From Budorcas taxicolor (lineage: Eukaryota > Chordata > Mammalia > Artiodactyla > Bovidae): a stretch of DNA of 64,000 nt. The number at the start of each line of letters is the position of its first letter. The first letter of the stretch is position 1. The notes below the pieces were generated by a model. It was not told the origin of the DNA and searched no databases. It saw nothing but the letters and a program-made list of their open reading frames with translations. Both the position numbers and the translations under genes were made by a program. The stretch is taken from assembly GCF_023091745.1 (NCBI RefSeq), contig NC_068935.1, forward strand, positions 59,048,724 to 59,112,723, given 5' to 3'. This document shows, in pieces, positions 22,953-31,622 of the stretch.

Positions 22953-23135
22953 CCACTACAGTTGTCACTGGATATCACATCATACATCAAGAGACAGGAA
23001 GAGGAAATGATGAAGAAATTCCAGGAGCAGCTGAACGAGAAGACACAGATACTGCAAACCGAAATAAAAAACCAGAAGAGTTCCCTGGAAACTTTGAAGG
23101 AGCAGCTCCAAGACAGGAACGACTCCAAGTCACAG
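22953..23135 (+). CDS. PASD1: PASD1 coiled-coil (CLOCK exon-19-like) exon
   Basis: This is a 183-base, 61-codon exon in phase 0 at both ends, with a TCTCCCCACAG acceptor and a TCACAG|GTCAGA donor. It opens PLQLSLDITSYIKRQEEE and then forms an amphipathic helix around FQEQLNEKTQILQ, EIKNQKSSLETLKEQLQ. The spacing Q-L-x-x-(R/K)-T-x-(M/I)-(I/L)...I-x-x-Q...L-x-x-(I/L)-x-E-Q-L-Q matches the CLOCK coiled-coil exon deleted in the mouse Clock-delta19 allele. In published work on human PASD1 this region is needed for repression of CLOCK:BMAL1. This is the strongest evidence for the gene identity. Confidence 0.85.
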
Positions 23136-23431
23136 GTCAGAGACCAGTTCTATGCCAGTGGCAAAAGGGAGATGAGTAAGGGACCTGGACAGCCTTCAAG
23201 GGGTTAGTCGATAGGGCCTGCTAGTAGTGAGGGAAACTACCTCCAGGGAAGCATGGCACATCTGGAACGATCTTTTGCAGGGACTTAGGGCTTTGCTCCT
23301 TTTCTTTTAGTTGCAGGAGCTGAGATGGGCTAAGGCTTTCTGTGCAGTCTTGCTCCATAACCAGCATGTCTTCTGCCGTAAGGAAAGCTATGGCCCCTGA
23401 GTAAGACCTTTGTGATACTGTGTCCTTACAG

Positions 23432-23623
23432 GTGCTGCCATCCATCACAGGCCATGTTCACAGTCCTGATTTGCTGGAGCCAGTGCCCAAGAAACCATGC
23501 TTTGAGGCAATGAAGAGTCCCTTCTCTGATATTTCGGAGGCCACATCTGTCAGTGGTTCATGTTTACCACATTCTTCCCAGATCTCCGAGGAGCTTCAGC
23601 AGACTTTTGATACCTCTTCCCAG
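23432..23623 (+). CDS. PASD1: PASD1 internal exon
   Basis: This is a 192-base, 64-codon exon in phase 0 at both ends, with acceptor GTCCTTACAG and donor TCCCAG|GTACAG. It starts VLPSITGHVHSPDLLEPVPK, contains a Ser/Thr-rich middle (SDISEATSVSGS) and ends ELQQTFDTSSQ. I see no catalytic or DNA-binding motif. It lies 296 bases after the coiled-coil exon and 338 bases before the Gln-rich exon, so three exons are packed into 1.6 kb. It is probably a disordered regulatory segment. Confidence 0.75.
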
Positions 23624-23961
23624 GTACAGCAGGCCACTTTCATTGCTGTAGTCAAAAGCAGAGTTCATTCTCATGAAAGCATGGGCTCCCCTGTTTCTCT
23701 GGTGGGAGTGGTGGTTTCCCGGTTGGGTACAGTTCGTTTGCCTGAGATAAAACGTCCAGGCCAACTGTACCTGGGTGCACATGCACACATGCGTGTGCAT
23801 GGGTTCTGGACCACAGCTGGGAGCAGAGAGTCACCAGACCGCCAGGGCACCCAGAGAGGAAGTGTTCCTGTTGTCTTCTGCCGCAGAGGATAGAGAGTTT
23901 GTTCCATGTATGAGGCTCTGGCAGACACTGAGTTGCTCTTCTCTCTTTCCTGTGGATGCAG

Positions 23962-24506
23962 GTGCCCAATCAGGAGGAGGTGAAGCAGCAGCAGCTGCAA
24001 CAGCAACAGCAGCAGCTGCAACAGCAGCAGCAGCAGGAGGAGCAGCAACAGCAGCAGCAGCAGCTGCTGCTGCCCGAGCAGCCACAACAGTATAATACCA
24101 CCAGGGAGAACCAAGTAATGCATGTATTCATGCCAAACCAACCTAGCTTCTCTATGTTGCGCTACAATGATGGCTTCATGCCCCTATCCCTACCCCTACC
24201 CCTACCTCTACGACCGCCACCACCACCACCCCCCCCACCACCACCACCCATGTTTATTCCTATCCAAATGGTGGCTGAACAGCAGCCTTCTGGCTATTAT
24301 CGTGCTGAAAACCTCAATGCCCCTGGCTACTATCATGCTGAAAGTGTCAGTGCTCCTGGATATTATCGTGCTGAAAACCTCAGTGCCTCTGGCTACTATC
24401 GTGCTGAAAGCCTCAATGCCCCTGGATACTACCGTGCTGAAAACTTCAATGCCTCTGGGTACTATCGTGCTGAAAATTTCAATGGCCCAGAAAATGGTAG
24501 ATTCAG
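23962..24506 (+). CDS. PASD1: PASD1 Gln/Pro-rich exon with GYYRAE repeats
   Basis: This 545-base exon has a GTGGATGCAG acceptor and an ATTCAG|GTAAGG donor. It starts in phase 0 (VPNQEEVK) and ends two bases into an Arg codon completed by the next exon. In order it holds a Gln-rich tract (about codons 9-34) broken by Leu and Glu, a linker (QYNTTRENQVMHVFMPNQPS), a Pro-Leu run leading into a pure Pro tract near 24210-24249, the segment MFIPIQMVAEQQP, and then six 11-residue (S/P)GYYRAENLNA repeats. CLOCK also has a Gln-rich C-terminus, but the Tyr-rich repeats have no CLOCK counterpart that I know of. No frameshift is present. Confidence 0.8.
23989..24072 (+). repeat. CAG/CTG-type trinucleotide tract coding poly-Gln
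   Basis: An interrupted (CAG/CAA)n run inside the exon encodes Gln with Leu (CTG) and Glu-Glu (GAGGAG) interruptions, then three Leu codons. The interruptions should stabilise it, but the purest sub-runs of up to seven codons could still vary in length. Confidence 0.85.
24289..24486 (+). repeat. 33-bp coding minisatellite, 6 units (GYYRAE)
   Basis: Six consecutive 33-bp units encode SGYYRAENLNA, PGYYHAESVSA, PGYYRAENLSA, SGYYRAESLNA, PGYYRAENFNA and SGYYRAENFNG. The Tyr-Tyr pair is invariant. The Arg is replaced by His once. Units stay in frame across the whole array. Confidence 0.92.
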
Positions 24507-25737
24507 GTAAGGAGGCTGCGAGATGGTCATAACGGCTGAGGTCACTGCTTTCCTATGGTGGCTGGACATCACGCCTGAAACCATGGGCGACATGCCCATG
24601 GGCACCCAAAGTCCCCTATCCCAAGCAACATGTTCTAATTCATCCTCCTCTGTGGCCTCGCTGCCTCTGCTGGCATAATCCATAGCCAAGCATGCCTTGA
24701 TGGACCAGAGGTGTCTCCATAAAAATAAGAAGGCTAGATCAGGAAGTCTCCAAGCTAGGGAAGTAGCATGCCAATCTTGAAATTGCTTGACTTCTAGCCA
24801 AGCCCAGTCTCACAGTACAGGGTGTCTATCAGGAAGTCTTGAGCGTCCCCAGCTGAGTAACTCCTGGCTCCTACCTCCCTGCTTCCATTTTCCTGGGATC
24901 CTGTGGTCATAGTAGAACAGGTGAAGGGATCTCCATGGCACTAACAATCCATATGGCATTGGATACCTAAAGAGCCAAGAACACAGAAAGACAAAGTCCT
25001 GGGAGGCAGTATGAGGACAGGAACAGTTTCTGCTCAGGGATAAAATCTTTGGTCTCAATACCAGAAAAAGAAGGTTCTGCTCAGCAATGAAAGGTGGTGG
25101 AAGCACAGTCTTGGCACACAATATTTATTTTTGGATGAATGCCAGTCTCTGAGTGGGTCACCTAAAGCTCTCCTGAGTTCCTTCTGGGTCTTCCTTTAGG
25201 AACAGTGACCCTGACATGTGGGATGGGTTAATGCCATGTTTCCCACTGGCCTAATTATCAGAATCAACCTGAGGAGGTTATTGAAAGTGCATATTCAGAG
25301 TCTGGGATGATGCTCAGAAATCTCTGTTTATCACACAACCCTCAAGTTTAGGGTGATAGAGGGAGCCCTGGACTTAGAGGAGAAAGCAGACTTGCAGCCT
25401 CTCTGGGTCTTGGGCTCCTTTGGTGATGAAGGGCAAGTCCCTGACTTTGGAGTCGGTGAAGTGACTTACACAGAGATCACCATCTTGAAAGAAGCAGGAC
25501 CGTCCAAATAATAGCAACAATACCACTTGATACAAATGACTAAATTTTCCAGTGTTTCCATTTGCTTTACTTTGGAGAATTGAGTCTTATTCAGGCCAAA
25601 GTGAGAGTCCAAGCAAGTGACTCCTGATTTGACCACCCAAACCAAAGGTTCTTTGAGCACCTCTTAATGAGCAAGACTATGTCTCTTGGGCCTCATTGCT
25701 AGACCCGTGTCTCTGTAACATGTTTCTTCTATTACAG
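24507..25737. other. PASD1 intron, nothing recognised
   Basis: No repeat and no further exon seen. The intron has a GTAAGG donor and a TTCTATTACAG acceptor. Confidence 0.5.
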
Positions 25738-26005
25738 ATTTTTTCCTGAAAACCACCATCAGCCCCGCATGAATCTTTTCTCTATGACCCACGGCCCAGG
25801 GTCCCATGCCATTTATTCTGCCAGCCTCCCTCAGAATACTACCATAACCCACAACCCACAGCTTGTTACCTTGGAGACTCCACAGGACTACATCCGCCTC
25901 TGGCAACAGCCGCAAGACACGCAGAGTCATGTCTACCAAGCAGTCCAAATGAGTAATTGGGCTCCCAATGAGCAGGCCACCGTGGGCCAAGCCACTTGTA
26001 CTCAG
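25738..26005 (+). CDS. PASD1: PASD1 penultimate exon
   Basis: This 268-base exon has a TTCTATTACAG acceptor. It completes the split Arg codon and runs through RFFPENHHQPRMNLFSMTHG to ATCTQ, then a CAG|GTATAG donor in phase 0. It is rich in Gln, His and Asn with no recognised domain. Reading through the donor gives one Val and then TAG, so intron retention would end the protein here. The splice into the 30040 exon is preferred because that exon is open in the same phase and ends in a stop followed by a poly(A) signal. Confidence 0.75.
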
Positions 26006-26644
26006 GTATAGCACTCCCTTCTTCTCTGACCCCTACCCAGGTTGGAGGTTCTGCACAGCACTACACCCCTTCTGCATAGGCTCTGTGTGTGAAATCCATA
26101 CTTTAAAGCACAAGAAAATTTGAGGACAGGTACCCACATGGGGGTAGCAGTCATGGCTGAACAAAAGACTCTCTAGGCTTCCAAGAAAAAGTGAGCTGTT
26201 CTCATAGATATTAAATACAGTCCTACTTGGAAACTTCTCATAAATGTGTTCCCTGGGCATAGTGAGTCTTGCCATATGCTGAACTCAATGCCCTAGATGG
26301 GAGACCTTTCTGAACTTCTATATCCTTAGTTCTGCTACAAAATCCAAGGCCTGGTGTGGGTGTGTTTCCTTGTATTGAAAATAAACCAGAAGTCCTTCTG
26401 ATAAGTATTTGGCATCCAACCATGGAGTGCCCCGTATTTAGCAGGGCAAACCCCACCTTGGGGACCATCTACAGTGGCCCTGTTGCTAGGGCAGGGATGG
26501 GAGCTGGTCGAGACCACAGTCACATAGCAGGTTTGGCTCCCAAATAAACTCCCAGCAGTCCCCTTGGGGACCAGAAACTCTCAATCTGACTAATGCCACT
26601 TACAAAGAATGTTTGGGTTCTGGCTTTAGAAATCTTAAAAGAGC
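26006..26644. other. PASD1 last intron, 5' part
   Basis: Starts GTATAG. No repeat recognised until the BovB tail at 26645. Confidence 0.5.
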
Positions 26645-28925
26645 TTCAGTTCAGTTCAGTTCAGTTGCTCAGTCATGTCTGATTCTTTGCGACCCCATGA
26701 ATCACAGCACGCCAGGCCTCCCTGTCCATCACCAACTCCCAGATTCACTCAGACTCATGTCCATTGAGTTGGTGATGCCATCCAGCCATCTCATCCTCTG
26801 TCGTCCCCTTCTCCTCCTGCCCCCAATCCCCCCCAGCATCAGACTCTTTTCCAATGAGTCAACTCTTCACATGAGGTGGCCAAAGTACTGGAGTTTCAGC
26901 TTCAGCATCAATCCTTCCAATGAACACCTGGGAATGATCGCCTTTAGAATGGACTGGTTGGACCTCCTTGCAGTCCAAGGGACTCTCAAGAGTCTTCTCC
27001 AACACCACAGTTCAAAAGCAACAATTCTTCGGTGCTCAGCTTTCTTAACAGTCCAACTCTCAAATCCATACATGACCACTGGAAAAACCATAGCTTTGAC
27101 TAATGGACCTTTGTTGGCAAAATAATGTCTCTGCTTTTAAATATGCTATCTAGGTTGGTCATAACTTTTCTTCTAAGGAGTAAGCATCTTAATTTCATGG
27201 CTGCAATCACCATCTGCAGTGATTTTGGAGCCCCCCCCCCCAAAATAAAGTCTGACACTGTTTCCACTGTTTCCCCATCTATTTGCCATGAAGTGATGGG
27301 ACCAGATGCCATGATCTTTGTTTTCTGAATGTTGAGCTTTAAGCCAAATTTTTCACTCTCCTCTTTCACTTTCATCAAGAGGCTTTTTAGTTCCTCTCCA
27401 CTTTCTGCCATAAGGGTGGTGTCATCTGCATATCTGAGGTTATTGATATTTCTCCCGGCTATCTTGATTCCAGCTTGTGCTTCTTCCAGCCCAGCATTTT
27501 TCATCATGTACTCTGCATAGAAGTTAAATAAGCAAGGTGACAATATACAGCCTTGATGTACTCCTTTTCCTATTTGGAACCAGTCTGTTGTTCCATGTCC
27601 AGTTCTAACTGTTGCTTCCTGACCTGCATATCGGTTTCTCAAGAGGCAGGTCAGGTGGTCTGGTATTCCCATCTCTTTCAGAATTTTCCACAGTTTATTG
27701 TGATCCACACAGTCAAAGGCTTTGGCATAGTCAATAAAGCAGAAATAGATGTTTTTCTGGAACTCTCTTGCTTTTTTGATGATCCAGCAGATGTTGGCAA
27801 TTTGATCTCTGGTTCCTCTGCCTTTTCTAAAACCAGCTTGAACATCTGGAAGTTCACGGTTCATGTATTGCTGAAGCTTGCCTTGGACAATTTTGAGCAT
27901 TACTTTACTAGCATTTGAGATGAGTGCAATTGTGTGGCAGTTTGAGCATTCTTTGGAATTACCTTTCTTTGGGATTGGAATGAAAACTGACCTTGTCCAG
28001 TCCTGTGGCCACTGCTGAGTTTTCCAATTTTGCTGGCATATTGAGTGCAGCACTTTCACAGCATCATCTTCCAGGATTTGAAATAGCTCAACTGGAATTC
28101 CATCACCTCCACTAGCTTTGTTTGTAGTGATTCTTCCTAAGGCCCACTTGACTTCACATTCCAGGATGTCTGGCTCTCGGAGAGTGATCACACCATCATG
28201 ATTCTCTGGGTCATGAAGATATTTTTTGTATAGTTTTTCTGTATATTCTTGCCACCTTTTCTTAATAAATCTTCTGCTTCTGTTAGGTCCCTACCATTTC
28301 AGTCCTTTATTGAGCCCATCTTTGCATGAAATGTTCCCTTGGTATCTCTAATTTTCTTGAAGAGATCTCTAGTCTTTCCCATTCTATTGTTTTCCTCTAT
28401 TTCTTTGCACTGATCACCGAGGAAGGCTTTCTTATCCCTCCTTGCTATTCTTTGGAGCTCTGCATTCAGATGCTTATATCTTTCCTTTTCTCCTTTGCTT
28501 TTCGCTTCTTTTCTTTTCACAGCTATTTGTAAGGCCTCCTCAGACAGCCATTTTGCTTTTCTGCATTTCTTTTCCATGGAGATGGTCTTGATCCCTGTCT
28601 CCTCTACAATGTCACGAACCTTTGTCCATAGTTCATCAAGCACTCTATCTATCAGATCTAGGCCCTTAAATCTATTTCTCACTTCCACTGTATAATCATA
28701 AAGGATTTGATTTAGGTCATACCTGAATGGTCTAGTGGTTTTCCCTACTTCTTTAAATTTGAGTCTGAATTTGGTAATAAGGAGTTCATGATCTGCGCCA
28801 CAGTCATCTCCTGGTCTTGTTTTTGCTGACTGTATAGAGCTTCTCCATCTTTGGCTGCAAAGAATATAATCAATCTGATTTCGGTGTTGACCATCTGGTG
28901 ATGTCCATGTGTACAGCTTAACCCC
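26645..28925 (-). mobile_element. BovB LINE, longest copy in the window
   Basis: 2.3 kb of reverse-oriented BovB runs from the (TTCAG) tail to the end of the endonuclease domain. Reading the minus strand near 28910-28770 gives endonuclease C-terminal text with N-Q-I-D-Y-I-L and G-A-D-H-E-L-L. It is 5'-truncated within the endonuclease. A run of C at 27231-27241 marks one length change. Confidence 0.9.
27100..28688 (-). pseudogene. BovB endonuclease-RT relic in two frames
   Basis: Two open segments on the minus strand, 28688-28299 (129 codons) and 28191-27100 (363 codons), are in different frames, so at least one frameshift or stop separates them. The larger holds the full RT core, with AFDCVDH, QGCILSP and catalytic YADD at 27421-27432. 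Truncation and the frame break make it non-autonomous. Confidence 0.88.
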
Positions 28926-30039
28926 TTAAAAAAAAAACAAAAACTAACCACAACAAAAATCCAGTAAACTAAGGAAGAATGAAGGAGTTTGGGTATTTTA
29001 AATGGTGTGATTCATTTCACAAACACCCCTTGACCAGCTGGGCCACCAGCCCTCCAGAAAGGTGGCCCATTAGAGGGACAGCCTTCATGATGCCATCAGA
29101 TGGTCAGTAGATGCTGTGGTTCATTTATGAAGCCAGACTCTGCTGAGACCCTCATGCATGTTCTCAAGCACTTACCCTGAGAGGCAGATGCCCAGTTAGT
29201 GGAGAAAAGAGGACCTGGGGTTGTGACACAGGTGGGAGAAGAACCAGGGGAGCAGCCAAGGGCAGGACCATGTCAGATGCTCCCTGTCCACAAGACTGCA
29301 GGGGCTCCCACACCCTGCCCTGGCTCCTCTTCTCCACGCTCTGGAGCCTTGCTCTCCCTAGGTCCTCCAACACCTCCAGCCTCTGCCCATAGCCCAGCCC
29401 TGCCCCTTCTGTTTCCCCAGTCTTGTCCTCCAGCCCCTTGAGTTCAACTCATTAAAAGCTATCACCTTCAAAAACCAGCCCAAGAGGGTAGCTCTTTCTC
29501 CTGCACAAAGTGCCCCACAGTCTACTCTTGGTGACACCATCAGTGTGTCTGTCCCTCCTCCCCTGTCCGCAGGCCAGAATGGGTTGTTACCTCTCCATGT
29601 CACATTGAGTGAGCCAGGTAGCTGCCAGTGAGGCCCTGCGTGGAAGTCATCTAGTCTGTGTAGAATGGTGAGACCTAAAGGTAGAGGCAGGGAGAGGCCG
29701 AAGAGACCTTCTAATGCCTTGGCTGGCCCTGGCTTGTTGGGAGCTGGGTTGGGGGAAGCCAGACAGGGAATCCAGTAGCCTTAGGCATTCAGACAAGTTT
29801 TTGGAGAGCCCAGGCCTACTTCTGCTGCTCTTTAAGCTACTATGCTGTTGGGAGAGAGAAGCTGGGGGGGATCCCATTTCCCCAGCTCCAACTTCTACCG
29901 GCACCTTGCAGGCTTGTGTTTTCCAAAGACATCCTTCTCAGCAGCTTACTGGCTCAGACCAAAGGGATCCTCACACCACTGCAAAATGGGCCCAAGAACT
30001 TTAGCAAAGGACTCCATCTTGTCCCCTTTCTCTCAGCAG
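28926..30039. other. PASD1 last intron, 3' part
   Basis: An A-rich stretch adjoins the BovB end. The rest has higher GC and nothing recognised. The tract TCCCCTTTCTCTCAGCAG ends it. Confidence 0.5.
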
Positions 30040-30162
30040 GTGGCACCCACTGAACAAGTCCAGCATTCTTCAGGACTGCAGACTGTCCAAGCCTCTGGGA
30101 ATAATGGGCCGAACCAGCTAAACGCCTGTATGTCATCACAGCAGTCCCACTTGAATCCGTAG
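30040..30162 (+). CDS. PASD1: PASD1 terminal coding exon
   Basis: The acceptor TTTCTCTCAGCAG has a good pyrimidine tract and a tandem NAG-NAG end. The frame VAPTEQVQHSSGLQTVQ continues for 40 residues to SQQSHLNP and a TAG stop at 30160-30162. Phase 0 matches the previous donor. The 4-kb intron before it is mostly a BovB LINE. An AATAAA signal about 480 bases downstream supports this as the last exon. Confidence 0.75.
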   Translation: MAPTEQVQHSSGLQTVQASGNNGPNQLNACMSSQQSHLNP

Positions 30163-30666
30163 AGCCGCATTAGCTCTACTTTTCTCTCAGGCCTTGAGAG
30201 AAGGGGTGGGGGAAGACAGGCCAATGAAGCCTGCATGGCCAGGGGACCCCAAGGTTCCCTGGACTGGGGGGTGGGGGGTGGGGGGTGAAGACTTCTCTTT
30301 CCTAATACATTCTATTCTCATTGTTAGTTCTTCAAAACCTGTGTCTTGGAAATTTTGCTGCCCAGTGTTGCACTTAACTATTCTACCATTTGCAGGCAGG
30401 CTTCAGTCTGCTTGGCTTAGAATACCCTTTTTCTGCCAAGAAATATTTTCCAGCACAGTTTGCAATCTAGTAAGCAGCTGTTACATCTCAAGCTGTGAGA
30501 ATTTCGAGGCCTTGGCTTCAACCATCAAGGCCTGCACCTCCTCCACAGTTGTGCTGGGGACACCCACAGGAAATAGCAATCCAACTGTGGGAAGCTGAAA
30601 TAGGTTAACAAATTGTGCTAAAATCATCACAGTTCTGCTGCTTAATAAAAACTATCTTTGACTACA
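30163..30666 (+). other. PASD1 3' untranslated region (predicted)
   Basis: About 500 bases lie between the TAG stop and the predicted cleavage site just after the AATAAA hexamer. No repeat is recognised inside. A G-rich stretch with three runs of six G sits at 30266-30285. The end is inferred from the poly(A) signal only. Confidence 0.55.
30644..30649 (+). terminator. Poly(A) signal AATAAA for PASD1
   Basis: A canonical AATAAA in the context CTTAATAAAAACTATC. It is the first one after the PASD1 stop codon on this strand, so cleavage is expected 10-30 bases later. Confidence 0.6.
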
Positions 30667-31159
30667 ACTCTCTGTGAACTTAAAATTGACTTTGGGGACC
30701 TAGAAATGGCACCTGCCTTCCCAAGTGGCCATGTGCCCAAGCCCTCTGGATAGCTGAGGCCCGACACAGTTGGCCTGGTGCTACCCTCTCTTTGTAGACT
30801 GTGGCTGTGCCCGGTATATCCCATCAGAGGTGAGCTAGGTTGCTCAAGGGCACAGTGCCCATCTGCTCTGCACCCCGGTTCCTTCTCTTCTTTCGGGCAA
30901 GTGTTCTCCCTGGAGGAAGAGTGATTTGCTCTCAGTCAAGCACCAAGGAAAGCATCTTCCCAGGTGTGTGCACTGGGGAGGGGAAGAGGGGGTAGGGGGT
31001 GCTTGGATAACCCAACCTAAAGTCATCATGTACTGTGAATGTCAGTCTTTGCTGGAATAAGGCAAAGGAAGCTCCTATCCCCAGTGGTAAGTTAAAGGGG
31101 CAGTGAGGCCACAGACCCACAGGAGAAGCTTGACATTTGCCAGGCAGCCAGATCGCTAC
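30667..31159. other. Intergenic, nothing recognised
   Basis: DNA downstream of the predicted PASD1 poly(A) site. No gene or repeat supported. Confidence 0.45.
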
Positions 31160-31515
31160 CATGGTGCTATGGACTGAATACCTGCCCCACTTCGACTCAT
31201 ATGTTAAAAGTCTGTCACTAATGGGATGGTATTTGGAGGTGGGGCCTTTGGGAGGTGATTAGCTGTAGATGAGGTCATAAGGCTGGGGTCCTCATAGTGG
31301 AATTAGTGCACCTAGAAGAAGAGACACAAAGGGCTTGCTCCCTCTCATGTTGTGTGCACAAAGAGGCACTCACATCAGCTCACAACAAGATGGTGGCTAT
31401 CTACAAGCCAATCGAAGAGGTCTCAGAATAAAACCTACATTGCTGTTACTTTGATCTTGATCTCCTTGACAGCCTCTAGATCTGTGAGAAATAAAAACCC
31501 ATTGAAACAGCCACC
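31160..31515 (+). mobile_element. MaLR (MST/MLT1-type) solo LTR
   Basis: It starts TGGTGCTATGGACTGAATAC, passes through GGAGGTGGGGCCTTTGGGAG and ends with GATCTGTGAGAAATAAA. This is the standard layout of an ERVL-MaLR LTR. No internal retroviral sequence is attached. Confidence 0.72.
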
Positions 31516-31528
31516 CTCCTCAACTGTA

Positions 31529-31622
31529 GTTCAGTTCAATTCAGTCGCTCAGTTGTGTCCGACTCTGCGACCCCATGGACTGCAGCACGCCCGGCATCCC
31601 TGTCCATCACCAACTCCTGAAG
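31529..31622 (-). mobile_element. BovB 3' tip
   Basis: About 95 bases of reverse-oriented BovB 3' end (TTCAATTCAGTCGCTCAGTT to CATCACCAACTCCTGA). Confidence 0.8.
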
